64,000 nucleotides of DNA from Bacterioplanoides sp. SCSIO 12839 (GTDB lineage: Bacteria > Pseudomonadota > Gammaproteobacteria > Pseudomonadales > Oceanobacteraceae). The notes under the pieces were generated by a model. The model did no database searches and was not told the origin of the DNA. It saw only the letters and a list, made by a program, of their open reading frames with translations. The position numbers and the translations under genes are program-made. Of this stretch, positions 47,929 to 57,354 are shown one piece after another; the stretch's first letter is position 1, and every line of letters begins with the position of its first letter. Where the stretch lies: assembly GCF_024397975.1 (NCBI RefSeq), contig NZ_CP073745.1, forward strand, positions 1 through 64,000, read 5' to 3'.

Positions 47929-48822
47929 ATGAGTCAATTAAATTGGGATGATATCCGCGTCGCGTACAGTGTGGCGGAAACGGGTAGCCTGAGTGCCGCA
48001 GGTAAACAATTAGGGCTGAACCACACCACGGTACTGCGTCGCGTGAATCAACTGGAACAGCAGTTGGGACAGCGGTTATTTATTCGTCATCAACGTGGTT
48101 ACCGGCTGACTGAATCTGGCCATGTGTTGCTGGAAAAAGGCAAGTCGCTGATGGCCGATATGCAGCTGCTACAAAATAATTTATCGGTATTGGGGCATTC
48201 CCCTTCAGGCACCTTGCGTATCTCAACGGTGTCGGATTTTTCTCAGTCGTTAGCCCCCTTAATCGCCGGCTTTCGTCAGCAATATCCACAAATCCGGATT
48301 GAAACCATCGCCACCGACGAGGTGTTATCGCTCAGTCGAGGTGATATTCATGCGGCCATCCGGATTGGTTCACAACCAAGCGAACCCGATCTGATTGCCC
48401 GGCCATTGATTCGTGTCGGGTTAAATTTTTTTGCCGCCGACAGCTATGTTGAGCGTTATGGCTTACCGCAATCACTGGCGGATGTCGGCCGTCATTTATG
48501 GTTGTTGCCCTCCGGTGATAAACGTCAGATTCCTGCGATTAAAACCCTCTATGAGCGGCTGGATGATGAGCAGATTGTGTTTCAGAGTAACAGCTTTAAT
48601 GACCTGTATTATGCCGTGTTGGAAGGCATGGGTATTGGCCCGTTTGAATCGCTGCACCGGCCCCGGCTGACATCAGAAGGTGTACGCCGGGTGGAGCTAG
48701 GACTGAACTTTGAAGCCGATCCTATCTGGCTGGTGTACCACAAGGATATGAAAAACAGTGCCCGGATTCAGGCGTTTCAGGAGTATATGGGGCGAGCGAT
48801 TCCGGAGCTGGCCGGGAGCTGA
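47929..48822 (+). CDS. LysR-family transcriptional regulator
   Basis: 297 residues. N-terminal helix-turn-helix (GSLSAAGKQLGLNHTTVLRRVNQLEQQLGQRLFIR, about 18-52) and a periplasmic-binding-like effector domain. It is divergent from cybB-yceI (154-bp gap) and may regulate them. The ATG at 47929 is chosen: GAGGAGG precedes it, and upstream codons add an improbable N-terminus. Confidence 0.92.
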   Translation: MSQLNWDDIRVAYSVAETGSLSAAGKQLGLNHTTVLRRVNQLEQQLGQRLFIRHQRGYRLTESGHVLLEKGKSLMADMQLLQNNLSVLGHSPSGTLRISTVSDFSQSLAPLIAGFRQQYPQIRIETIATDEVLSLSRGDIHAAIRIGSQPSEPDLIARPLIRVGLNFFAADSYVERYGLPQSLADVGRHLWLLPSGDKRQIPAIKTLYERLDDEQIVFQSNSFNDLYYAVLEGMGIGPFESLHRPRLTSEGVRRVELGLNFEADPIWLVYHKDMKNSARIQAFQEYMGRAIPELAGS

Positions 48823-48823
48823 A

Positions 48824-48851
48824 AGATACTCCGTCATAAGGCGGAGTATCT
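48824..48851. terminator. Hairpin between convergent genes
   Basis: AGATACTCCG / CGGAGTATCT, a 10-bp perfect stem with an 8-nt loop. Confidence 0.65.
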
Positions 48852-48863
48852 GTTTAAGGAGTA

Positions 48864-49490
48864 TCAACCAAACTGGCTGGCCAGCCCCATCTCGGCAGAC
48901 ATGCAAGGAATCTGGCGGCAGATATGCACCAGGTTGTCGGCTTCTTTTTGGCTCATAAAGGCTTTGAAGTCGTCACTCTGATACGCCGGGGACAATAATT
49001 GCTCAACCGCTTCTGTCACCAGAGTATCCAGATCGTTGGCAAATGGCTCACCAATCAGCGTATGGATAATCAGGTTCGACATCATCATATCGACAGGGAT
49101 CAACGGCTGGCCAACTTTAAAAACGTAGGTTTCGTTCACTTCTTCAAACAAACGCATTGCCAGATAAGCTTGACCCATCAGAGCCGCCAGACCGGCACGA
49201 TTGGCCAGTGCTGGCGTGGTGAAAAATTCGCTGGCAACCCGAATCACAGGCTGAACGTATTGCACCAGGCCGACTTCTAAGGCTGCGGATTGCAGGCTAT
49301 CTAACAGAGTGGGGACATTCTGAATGTAACGCACCACAAACTCATGGAGTTTTTCTGCTGCCTGGTCTTCAGGTAACTGTACCAAACGGTCGACGTGTTC
49401 TAATTTGCCAGACAGAGCCTGATGTAAATGCTGGTGGCTGGCTTCTGCAGTAATCGCGTTGTCGATCAGTTGTTGAATTGCTTCCATCAT
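48864..49490 (-). CDS. Hypothetical helical protein
   Basis: 208 residues, all-helical by appearance with no signal peptide or membrane span. It begins MMEAIQQLIDNAITAEASHQHLHQAL and has the recognisable stretch GKLEHVDRLVQLPEDQA. I do not recognise the family. The ATG ATG start is plausible; the upstream 271-bp gap to the MATE gene holds no other gene. Convergent with the LysR gene. Confidence 0.7.
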   Translation of the reverse strand: MMEAIQQLIDNAITAEASHQHLHQALSGKLEHVDRLVQLPEDQAAEKLHEFVVRYIQNVPTLLDSLQSAALEVGLVQYVQPVIRVASEFFTTPALANRAGLAALMGQAYLAMRLFEEVNETYVFKVGQPLIPVDMMMSNLIIHTLIGEPFANDLDTLVTEAVEQLLSPAYQSDDFKAFMSQKEADNLVHICRQIPCMSAEMGLASQFG

Positions 49491-49761
49491 CCTGCCTTAT
49501 TTGCTGTCCGCCTGAGAGTCAAAAGGCCGCCGTAAAAACGGGTGAAAATTTCTTTAAAATCGGCCTGTTTTTGCTTTGTGGTTGCTCCGGTCACAGCATA
49601 AACGCTGAGTTTGACCTGACAAGCGACAAAGTTGACGTCATTGAGACGGTTTTGATCTAAAAAACTGTTTTTAAAAATATCTAATAAAATCAGTAAGTTA
49701 TATCGTCATTTTGTGCTGACAGTTGGAAGTATAGTAAACATTGACGCTCTCGCTAGCTAAG
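49491..49761. other. Gene-free gap upstream of the hypothetical helical gene
   Basis: 271 bp, AT-rich toward its right end, carrying no supportable gene. It should hold the promoter of the helical protein gene and the 3' end of the MATE transcript. Confidence 0.45.
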
Positions 49762-51135
49762 TTACATAAAATTTTCAGGTTTTTTGTAAAGCGTCAAAAA
49801 TTTGTTTGTCATAAAGGCTGCGCGGGCCAGAGTCAGCCCGTAGAAAGCCAGCCATAAGCCAAGATTCGGATCTGCTAAGGTCAGGATGTGGTTGAACAGC
49901 CACCACAGTGGATAAAACACCAATACCACAGCGGCAATCATGGCGTTACGCATTGTTTGGCTTTGGCCTGCGCCAACAAAAATGCCGTCCAGCCAATAAC
50001 TCGGCATACCCGCTAACGGCAACAAGAATAAGAACCAGCGATATTGTTCCAGTACCGGGATGAGTTTTGGGTTATCGGTTAATAAGCGGAACAGCTGCTC
50101 GCCGGCGAGCCAGAACAGCACACTCAGCAACAGCGCCATCAGCAGTGAGTTGATGCCGGTCAGGCGTATGGCACGGCGTATTTCAGTTGGCTGGTGAGCC
50201 CCTAAGCTCTGGCCAACCAACACCTCGGCAGCATGAGCGAAGCCGTCCAGAGCATTGGCAATCAGTAGCAGTAAGGTAATTAATACGGCATTCGCTGCCA
50301 GAATCAGCTCTCCCTGCTGCGCTCCCTGAGCGGTAAAAAACGCAAAACTGGATAACAACACCAGAGTGCGTACAAACAGATGATGGTTGATGCTGAGCAT
50401 GGGTTTTAACTGCAGCCAATCCGGGCGCATGCCCAATGAGCGCAACCCCTGTTGTGCGGCAAAGCTTAGTCCCAGAATCAGCGCGCTGTATTCGGCAATC
50501 ACGGTACCCAAGGCGACGCCATCAGCGGTCATATCAAAATGAAACACAAACAGATAGTTAAAGGCTGCATTAATAACGTTGCTGACCGTCAGTAAAATCA
50601 GTGGAATCCGGGTTTTCCCTAAGCCAATAAACCAACCCAATAATACGTATTGCCCTAATACCGCGGGTGTCGCCCATAAACGAATGGATAAATATTGTTG
50701 TGCACCGTGCTGGATAGCTGGGTTATCCGTCATCAGTGGTAGCGCTAAGGGCCAGAGCAACCAGCCGAGCGCCATCACCAGTGGAATCAAAGGCAATAGC
50801 AGCCACAAGCCAAGCTGGAGCTGGCGTAAACGCTGATCGTTGGTTGGCTGTAATTGTTTGGCACCGCTGGCTCTGGCTGTTAATGCCGTCGTTCCCATGC
50901 GCAGAAAACTGAAGCTCCAGAACAGCAAAATAAACAACTGGCTGCCCACGGCAACGGCACCTAAATGCACGGCATCGTCAAGATGGCCGAGAATGGCGGT
51001 ATCCACCAGCCCCAACAAAGGCACGGTGATATTGCTGAGCATAATCGGCCAGGCAAGCGCCCAGATGCGACTTTGGTTAATATAAACTGTGTTCGCAGCA
51101 ACAGATGTTTGATTAGCCGGGGCGGCAGATGCCAT
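49762..51135 (-). CDS. MATE-family efflux transporter (DinF-like)
   Basis: 457 residues with 12 hydrophobic spans in two similar halves. N-terminal LAWPIMLSNITVPLLGLVDTAILGHL is the MATE/DinF signature. It exports drugs or metabolites using Na+ or H+. The ATG at 51135 has GGAG upstream at 11 nt; the frame is open six codons further, from a TTG. Confidence 0.9.
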   Translation of the reverse strand: MASAAPANQTSVAANTVYINQSRIWALAWPIMLSNITVPLLGLVDTAILGHLDDAVHLGAVAVGSQLFILLFWSFSFLRMGTTALTARASGAKQLQPTNDQRLRQLQLGLWLLLPLIPLVMALGWLLWPLALPLMTDNPAIQHGAQQYLSIRLWATPAVLGQYVLLGWFIGLGKTRIPLILLTVSNVINAAFNYLFVFHFDMTADGVALGTVIAEYSALILGLSFAAQQGLRSLGMRPDWLQLKPMLSINHHLFVRTLVLLSSFAFFTAQGAQQGELILAANAVLITLLLLIANALDGFAHAAEVLVGQSLGAHQPTEIRRAIRLTGINSLLMALLLSVLFWLAGEQLFRLLTDNPKLIPVLEQYRWFLFLLPLAGMPSYWLDGIFVGAGQSQTMRNAMIAAVVLVFYPLWWLFNHILTLADPNLGLWLAFYGLTLARAAFMTNKFLTLYKKPENFM

Positions 51136-51190
51136 CGCTGTTATACTCCGCAACCATGATTAACACGGTTTTATTTGTTGGGATGATGTT

Positions 51191-51808
51191 ATGAATGGCG
51201 TAATTGTACTGTTCCTGCTGTTGTTTGGCGCACTTTTCTCGGGTGTGGGTTTGAGCGTGAAACAGCAGATGGCTGATGCGGCGATCTGGCAGCAAGAGGG
51301 TGTGATGTTATTTCCTCAGGCATTGCCGATTGGTGAGTTTAAGTTTCTGACTCAACATGGCGACACCATCACGCATAATGAACTGCGCGATCGCTGGAAG
51401 CTGATCTTTTTTGGTTACACCTTTTGCCCGGATATTTGCCCAACGACCTTAGCGGATCTGAGCCGTAGCTGGAAAAGGCTGCCACCTGAGGTGCAGGAAA
51501 AACTGCAAGTGATTCTGGTATCGGTTGACCCGGCACGGGACACACCTGAATCGATGAAACCTTATATGGAATATTTTAATCCGGCCTTTTTAGCCTTCAC
51601 CGGTAATGAAGCATCACTCAAAGCCATCACGCCACAATTGCATGCGTTTTACGCCAAGGTTGAGCGTGAGAATGGCATGGCGTACCTGATGGATCATACC
51701 GCCAATATCGCGCTGGTCAGCCCGGATTGGCAGTATCGTGGTTATATCGCTCCGCCGCACGGTGCGAAGCGAATGGTTCCGCTACTGGAAAGCTTGGTTA
51801 AGCGTTAA
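51191..51808 (+). CDS. SCO1/SenC family protein
   Basis: 205 residues. N-terminal membrane anchor (1-22) and a thioredoxin-like domain with the copper-binding FCPDICP motif (C79 and C83) and the distal His (H169 in MDHTAN), all needed for Cu binding in SCO proteins, which deliver copper to cytochrome c oxidase CuA. Divergent from the MATE gene, and its stop overlaps the znuB stop by 4 bp on the other strand. Confidence 0.92.
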   Translation: MNGVIVLFLLLFGALFSGVGLSVKQQMADAAIWQQEGVMLFPQALPIGEFKFLTQHGDTITHNELRDRWKLIFFGYTFCPDICPTTLADLSRSWKRLPPEVQEKLQVILVSVDPARDTPESMKPYMEYFNPAFLAFTGNEASLKAITPQLHAFYAKVERENGMAYLMDHTANIALVSPDWQYRGYIAPPHGAKRMVPLLESLVKR

Positions 51809-52611
51809 ACACTGACTTTTTTCGGGCTCAGCAAACTCAACACAAACAACCCTGCAGCGGCGACCACCACACTTGGGCCTGCCGGGGTATCCCATTGAAA
51901 CGATGCCCACATGCCCAATAACACAGAAATGCTGCCGCTGAGTGCCGCAATCACTACCATTTGTTGTGGCGTGCGGGCGTAACTACGGGCGGTGGCCGCG
52001 GGAATGACTAATAAGGCGCTGACCAGCAAAATACCGACAATTTTCATTGCCAGTGCCACCACTAACGCCAGCATCAGCACCAGCAAGATGTTCAGTCGTT
52101 TTACCGGGTAGCCATCAATTTCAGCCAGCTCCGAGCTGACAGTGCTGGCCAGCAGGCCCTGCCAGTTGCTGATCATAAAACCGAATAAGACGGCAACGCT
52201 GGCCGCTACCCACAACAGATCGTTGATCTCTACCGCTAATAAGTCACCAAATAAGTAACCCATCAGGTCGACCCGGATACCGTCAGCCAGGCTTAGTGCC
52301 ACTAAACCAATGGCCAGTGTGCTGTGTGACACAATGCCCAGCAGGGTATCGGAAGACAGTTGTGAGCGGTTCTGCAGCGGCAACAACAATAAGGCCAGCA
52401 CCACACAGCTTAATGCCAAGGCTAGTGTCAGGTTGACGTCGGTGAGTACCCCAAAGGTGATCCCCAGCAGTGCGCCGTGCGCCAGGGTATCGCCAAAAAA
52501 AGCCATCCGCCGCCAGACCACAAAACTGCCCAGTGGACCGGTGATTGCGGCCAACAAAACACCGGTAAGCAGCGGTGTCAGCCACCACAGGTCGAGCAAA
52601 ATATCAGCCAT
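51805..52611 (-). CDS. znuB: Zinc ABC transporter permease ZnuB
   Basis: 268 residues with about eight spans; GDTLAHGALLGI and the SAEIDGYPVKR-type stretch (SSELAEIDGYPVKRLN) fit the ABC-3 permease family. It forms the membrane channel of the high-affinity zinc uptake system with ZnuC and ZnuA. It overlaps znuC by 8 bp. Confidence 0.95.
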   Translation of the reverse strand: MADILLDLWWLTPLLTGVLLAAITGPLGSFVVWRRMAFFGDTLAHGALLGITFGVLTDVNLTLALALSCVVLALLLLPLQNRSQLSSDTLLGIVSHSTLAIGLVALSLADGIRVDLMGYLFGDLLAVEINDLLWVAASVAVLFGFMISNWQGLLASTVSSELAEIDGYPVKRLNILLVLMLALVVALAMKIVGILLVSALLVIPAATARSYARTPQQMVVIAALSGSISVLLGMWASFQWDTPAGPSVVVAAAGLFVLSLLSPKKVSV

Positions 52612-53383
52612 GAGTCGAGTGTTCCTTATCCGCCGCCGGTGTGTCGGTCAGAGGCTCCGAATGACCATCCAGACAATGATGATGGTCGTGATGGTGGGTG
52701 TAATGAGCGATGGTGGGTTGCTGATCGGTTGCGGCGCCAAACAGGCTTAAATACGCCGGGTCGACACTCACCTGATCCGGGTGGCCGGAGCAACAAACGT
52801 GGCCGTTGAGGCAAATCACTTCATCAGTAGCGGCCATCACCAGATGCAAATCGTGCGACACCATGAGCACCGCACAACCGAGTTCATCGCGCAGTTGTGG
52901 AATCAGCTGATACAGTTCCATCTGTCCCTGGACGTCGACCCCTTGCACTGGCTCATCCAGCACCAACAACTGTGGCTGCAACAATAACGCCCGGGCCAGT
53001 AACACCCGTTGCCATTCGCCACCGGATAAACCGTGCACGGAGAGTGACCGCAGGCCTTCGATATTCAGCCGCTTTAACCAGTGATTAATTTGCTGTTTGT
53101 CAGCGCCTTTAGCCAGCTTCAGAAAGCCATCCACGGTCAACGGCAGCCGCTCATCCAGATTCAGTTTTTGTGGCATATAGCCAACGCGCAAACCAGGTCG
53201 GCGCTGAATGTTGCCTGAATCCGCTGTTTCTAATCCCAGCAGCACTTTGATGAGCGTCGATTTGCCACAGCCATTGGGGCCAATCAGCGTGATGATCTGT
53301 CCGGCCTCAAGTTTGATATTGATGTTGTCGAGTACGGTTTTATGGCTGCGTTGCAGCGTCAGACCGGATGCGTGTAACAGCAT
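52604..53383 (-). CDS. znuC: Zinc ABC transporter ATP-binding protein ZnuC
   Basis: 259 residues. Walker A GPNGCGKS (35-42), signature LSGGEWQRV (about 120), Walker B LLVLDEP with D and E, and H-loop SHDLH. The C-terminus is His-rich (HYTHHHDHHH), which may bind zinc. It follows zur by 4 nt and overlaps znuB. Confidence 0.95.
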   Translation of the reverse strand: MLLHASGLTLQRSHKTVLDNINIKLEAGQIITLIGPNGCGKSTLIKVLLGLETADSGNIQRRPGLRVGYMPQKLNLDERLPLTVDGFLKLAKGADKQQINHWLKRLNIEGLRSLSVHGLSGGEWQRVLLARALLLQPQLLVLDEPVQGVDVQGQMELYQLIPQLRDELGCAVLMVSHDLHLVMAATDEVICLNGHVCCSGHPDQVSVDPAYLSLFGAATDQQPTIAHYTHHHDHHHCLDGHSEPLTDTPAADKEHSTHG

Positions 53384-53387
53384 GAAT

Positions 53388-53888
53388 CTAAGCCTGGCAG
53401 CGAGGGCAGAGGCCCATCAGCTCAGTGGTTTGTTGCTGCACTTTAACGCCCAGCATGGCTTCCACCTGAGCACTGACCTGATCAATCTGGCTGGCGTGTA
53501 ATTCCTGTGCTTCACCACACTGATTACAGACAAAAAAGCAGCTTGGGTGTGACTCGCCCGGGTGAGAACAGCCAACAAAGGCATTGAGTGAGTTAATGCG
53601 ATGCACCAGCCCCAGCTCCAGTAAAAAATCCAGCGCGCGGTATACCGTCGGTGGAGCTGAGTTGAATCCTTCCTGCGCCAGTGTCGGTAATAAATCGTAG
53701 GCGCCTACCGGTTTGTGGCTTTGCCACACCAGCTCCAACACCCGCTGGCGAATCGGAGTGAGTCGCGCCCCTTCACTGGCACACAGCTGTTTGGCCGTTT
53801 GCACCGCGCTATCAACACAGGCGTGGTGATCGTGTGGCGCATAAACGTTAGCCGGGTGATCGGTTTCAGCTGGGGATTTTGTGGTCAT
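53388..53888 (-). CDS. zur: Zinc uptake regulator Zur (Fur family)
   Basis: 166 residues. Winged-helix domain (RLTPIRQRVLELVWQS, PTVYRALDFLLELGLV) and the zinc-site cysteines CNQCGE and CPRCQ. The N-terminus is longer than usual and His/Cys-containing (HDHHACVDS). It represses znu genes when zinc is plentiful. It leads a zur-znuC-znuB operon divergent from znuA, the Pseudomonas arrangement. Confidence 0.93.
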   Translation of the reverse strand: MTTKSPAETDHPANVYAPHDHHACVDSAVQTAKQLCASEGARLTPIRQRVLELVWQSHKPVGAYDLLPTLAQEGFNSAPPTVYRALDFLLELGLVHRINSLNAFVGCSHPGESHPSCFFVCNQCGEAQELHASQIDQVSAQVEAMLGVKVQQQTTELMGLCPRCQA

Positions 53889-53905
53889 GGTTTACGCCGG
53901 AATAG

Positions 53906-53918
53906 GTTATAATGTTGC
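53906..53918. promoter_or_regulatory. Probable Zur box with embedded -10 element
   Basis: GTTATAATGTTGC overlaps a consensus -10 TATAAT (53908-53913) reading toward znuA. The left half matches the Zur consensus GTTAT; the right half is weaker. Location between zur and znuA supports it. Confidence 0.5.
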
Positions 53919-53947
53919 AATTCTACGACACAAAACCTCCCGAACAA

Positions 53948-54838
53948 ATGATCAATTCTTCCCGGCTGTCTGCTTTTTTGCTTGTTGTTTTTTTGGCTGT
54001 TTCAAAAGCAGAGGCGGTTGAGCCTTCACTTCAGCTCAAGTCTCAACTTCAGGCCCCACCTCAACTTCAATCCCAAGCTCAGGCCCAACCCATGACGGTA
54101 CTGGCCAGTTTGCATCCTTTGGCTCTGATTGCGGCGTCTGTGGCCGACGATGTGGAGACTCTGGTGCCGCTGAATATCACGCCCCATGACTTTGCTTTCC
54201 GGCCATCGGATATCCGTCGGCTACAAGCGGCCGATATTATTCTTTGGGCGGGGATTGAAAGTGAGCCGTATCTGGAGCGCTTTGTACAGCGCTGGCCGGA
54301 TAAGGTCTGGATTGATATTTCAGAAGGCCATGCCTCTGAGGGAGGGGATCACAATCACGATGGTCACTGGTGGCTTTCCCCCGAGATGGCAATCCGTGCA
54401 CAACAACGCCTGACTCAGGCGCTGGGTGCCAACAGTACGTTTGAGGATGAAGTGCGTGAGCAACTCCGGCACAGTCACCAACAGCTGGCGCCACTGAGTG
54501 AGCGTGGATTTTTTGTGTTTCATCAGGCTTATGACCACTGGGTCGAATATTTCGACCTGAATCAGCTGGGTTCATTTACATTATCTCCGGAACAAAAGCC
54601 CGGGTTACGCAGTCTGAACCAAATGCGTAGTCAGCTGGCTCGTGGTGATGTGACCTGTGTGTTCACTGAGCCCCAGTTTTCTCCGGCGCTGGTGGCGTCG
54701 GTCACCCGTGGGCTGGATATACGCCTGGGCGAACTGGATCCATTGGGCGTTCATATTTCTGTGACAAAAGACGGCTACGCTGAGTTTATTCGTGACCTTA
54801 CCCAGCGTTTTGTCCATTGCCTGGCCGATTCAGACTAA
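53948..54838 (+). CDS. znuA: Zinc ABC transporter substrate-binding protein ZnuA
   Basis: 296 residues from ATG 53948. The signal peptide (ending KAEA) is followed by a Gln/Pro-rich stretch (LQLKSQLQAPPQLQSQAQ) and the A-1 zinc-binding domain: SLHPLALI, the short His loop GGDHNHDGHWWLSPE and FHQAYDHW supply the zinc His residues. The His-rich loop is much shorter than in E. coli ZnuA. ATG 53948 is preferred over the ATG at 53912, which overlaps the promoter. Confidence 0.93.
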   Translation: MINSSRLSAFLLVVFLAVSKAEAVEPSLQLKSQLQAPPQLQSQAQAQPMTVLASLHPLALIAASVADDVETLVPLNITPHDFAFRPSDIRRLQAADIILWAGIESEPYLERFVQRWPDKVWIDISEGHASEGGDHNHDGHWWLSPEMAIRAQQRLTQALGANSTFEDEVREQLRHSHQQLAPLSERGFFVFHQAYDHWVEYFDLNQLGSFTLSPEQKPGLRSLNQMRSQLARGDVTCVFTEPQFSPALVASVTRGLDIRLGELDPLGVHISVTKDGYAEFIRDLTQRFVHCLADSD

Positions 54839-54916
54839 GCTTTTCCTCGGTCTTGTTATTCAGGTTCGGCATCGGCACAGTGGGTAAGGATGACTCTTAT
54901 CTGACCCGGAGCCGAT

Positions 54917-56191
54917 ATGGACCCAAGTCCGCTTACTGTTGTCCCGTTATCCGAGCAATACGATCGTGTACGTCAACAAACACTGAATCTGTGTCGCCCT
55001 CTGCAAACCGCAGACTATGAGTTACAGGCGGCGGAATTTACCAGTCCGGCGAAATGGCACTTAGCTCACACCAGCTGGTTTTTTGAAACCTTTCTGCTGA
55101 AGCCAAACCTCAAGGGCTATCAGGAATTTCACCCCCAATTCGGACACCTGTTTAACAGCTATTACAACGGTATCGGTCAGCCGTACCCCAGAGCAAAACG
55201 AGGCCTGCTTTCTCGCCCGTCATTGGATGACGTCTTAAATTATCGCCATCACGTTGATCAACAGATGTCTTTGCTGATGGCGGATGAATCATTACAGCCG
55301 TTAATTGAATTGGGTCTGAATCATGAGCAGCAGCATCAGGAGCTGCTGTTAACTGACCTATTGTATTGCTGGTCGGTTAACCCGATGCAGCCGGTCTATC
55401 AGGCATTGCCATCTCCCGTTGCTAACACTGAGAGTCCTATTAACGACTGGCTGTCGTTTGACGGCGGTATTTATCGCATCGGCCATAAAGCCAGCAACGG
55501 CTTTGCGTTTGATAATGAAGGCCCGCGCCACGATGTGTTATTGCAGGACTTTTCGCTGGCCAAGCGTCTGGTAACGAATCGTGAATATCTGGAATTCATC
55601 AATGCCGGTGGTTATCAACAGCCTGAGTTTTGGTTATCCGATGGCTGGGCCTGGGTGCAGCGTGAAGGCATTGTTGCGCCGCTGTATTGGTGGAGTGAGG
55701 AGCAAAAGCCTGAACAAGAGTGGCAGCAGTTCAGCCTCAATGGTCAACGCGCTATTGAGCTTGATGCACCGGTCACCCATGTGTCTTTCTTTGAAGCTGA
55801 TGCTTATGCCCGTTGGGCCGGTGCCCGGTTAGCAACTGAAGCCGAATGGGAAATCAGCGCTCGTCAAGCGGATGCGGCTCAAGGGCACTTTGCCGATGCC
55901 GGACGTTTTAGTCCAAGGCCGGTTGGTTGTTCAGAGGTGACGCAAAATAATGGTTTACAGCAACAATTTGGTGATTGTTGGGAATGGACGGCCAGCCCTT
56001 ATCAACCATATCCCGGTTATGTTCCGGCGGCTGGTGCCGTGGGTGAATATAACGGCAAATTTATGTGTAATCAGATGGTGTTACGCGGTGGCTCGTGTGT
56101 GACACCAGCAGGCCATGTCAGGCCAACTTACCGCAATTTCTTTTACCCCCATGAGCGCTGGCAATTTACCGGCATTCGCTTAGCCCGCTGA
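54917..56191 (+). CDS. egtB: Ergothioneine biosynthesis protein EgtB
   Basis: 424 residues. N-terminal DinB-like domain with iron ligands H51 (LAHTSWFFE) and the HX3HXE motif H136-EQQ-H140-Q-E142; C-terminal FGE-sulfatase/formylglycine-type domain (RLVTNREYLEFI, ATEAEWE, GDCWEWTASPY, RGGSC). It is the sulfoxide synthase that joins trimethylhistidine to a thiol substrate. Pairs with egtD after 43 nt. The thiol donor (glutamylcysteine or cysteine) cannot be told from these residues. Confidence 0.94.
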   Translation: MDPSPLTVVPLSEQYDRVRQQTLNLCRPLQTADYELQAAEFTSPAKWHLAHTSWFFETFLLKPNLKGYQEFHPQFGHLFNSYYNGIGQPYPRAKRGLLSRPSLDDVLNYRHHVDQQMSLLMADESLQPLIELGLNHEQQHQELLLTDLLYCWSVNPMQPVYQALPSPVANTESPINDWLSFDGGIYRIGHKASNGFAFDNEGPRHDVLLQDFSLAKRLVTNREYLEFINAGGYQQPEFWLSDGWAWVQREGIVAPLYWWSEEQKPEQEWQQFSLNGQRAIELDAPVTHVSFFEADAYARWAGARLATEAEWEISARQADAAQGHFADAGRFSPRPVGCSEVTQNNGLQQQFGDCWEWTASPYQPYPGYVPAAGAVGEYNGKFMCNQMVLRGGSCVTPAGHVRPTYRNFFYPHERWQFTGIRLAR

Positions 56192-56234
56192 TCGCATGTT
56201 GTGTTCGCGATACAAATAACAAACAGGAAATCGT

Positions 56235-57230
56235 ATGACGCACAGTCCACTGCCACAACCGAACTTTTCTGGTTCACAAAACCTGCAGTTTTTTGATGAT
56301 CACCCTCCTGCGGCTGATATTAAAACCGAGGTGTTAGCGGGGTTGGCAAAGCCACAAAAAACACTGCCGGCCAAATATTTTTACGATGAGCGTGGCTCGC
56401 AGCTGTTTGAAGCCATTACCGGGCTGCCAGAATATTATCTCACCCGTACCGAGATTGGGCTGCTACAACAATACGGCGAAGAGATTGCTGATCGTGTGGG
56501 GCAGGGTGCGGTGCTGATGGAATATGGCAGCGGTGCCAGCACTAAAATTCGCCTGATGCTGGAAGCATTACGCCCGGATTGTTATGTGCCGATGGATATT
56601 AGCCGGGACTTTTTGTTGGCGTCTTCCCAGAGATTGTTGGATGACTACCCCTGGTTAAGTATTTATGCCGGTTGTGTGGATTATTCCCAACCGGTTGAAT
56701 TGCCACGGACGTTAGAGCAGGCGAGTAACAAACTGGCGTTTTTTCCGGGTTCCAGTATGGGGAACTTTACACCGGAAGAAGCGCAGTCATTTTTACGCCG
56801 GGTACGCGCAACGATTGGTGATGACGGTCGTTTTCTGCTGGGTGTGGATCTGGATAAAGACGAGGCGATTCTGCACGCAGCGTATAACGATGCTCAGGGC
56901 GTGACGGCACAATTCAACAAAAACGTATTACGTCATTTGAACCGGGTACTGAGTGCCAGCTTTGATGAAACCCTGTTTGAGCATCAGGCGCTGGTAAACA
57001 AAAGCCAGTCTCGGGTTGAGATGCACCTGGTGAGTACAGTGGATCAGATGGTACATATTGCCGGAACCACCATTGTGCTGCGCCAGGGAGAATCGCTGCA
57101 CACCGAAAACTCCTACAAATACCGGCTTGAGTCGCTGCAATGGATGGCGCGACAAGCGGGCTTTGAGCTGGAAACCTACTGGACCGATGAGAACAAATAT
57201 TTTGCCTTGGTGATGTTGAAAGCAAAATAA
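56235..57230 (+). CDS. egtD: L-histidine N-alpha-methyltransferase EgtD
   Basis: 331 residues. It trimethylates histidine to hercynine using SAM, the first step to ergothioneine. SAM site MEYGSGASTKIRLML (about 95-110), PTKYFYDERGS-type N-terminus (PAKYFYDERGSQLFEAIT), and LGVDLDKDEAILHAAYND are typical. An operon with egtB; genes egtA, egtC and egtE are not next to it. Confidence 0.94.
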   Translation: MTHSPLPQPNFSGSQNLQFFDDHPPAADIKTEVLAGLAKPQKTLPAKYFYDERGSQLFEAITGLPEYYLTRTEIGLLQQYGEEIADRVGQGAVLMEYGSGASTKIRLMLEALRPDCYVPMDISRDFLLASSQRLLDDYPWLSIYAGCVDYSQPVELPRTLEQASNKLAFFPGSSMGNFTPEEAQSFLRRVRATIGDDGRFLLGVDLDKDEAILHAAYNDAQGVTAQFNKNVLRHLNRVLSASFDETLFEHQALVNKSQSRVEMHLVSTVDQMVHIAGTTIVLRQGESLHTENSYKYRLESLQWMARQAGFELETYWTDENKYFALVMLKAK

Positions 57231-57354
57231 ATTGCGAGTCAGTATAAAGACTGAGATGGGTCAATAAGCAGAGATTTAAGACCTTGATCGGAAAGCACAA
57301 AAACAGATTTGAGCTAGGCTAGTGGAGTCATTTTTTGTTTTTGTGACCCGTTTT

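Noticed and set aside
49478-49660. 60-codon plus-strand frame after the hypothetical helical gene
   Set aside because: It overlaps the start of the helical protein gene, and the translation shows no signal or family features.
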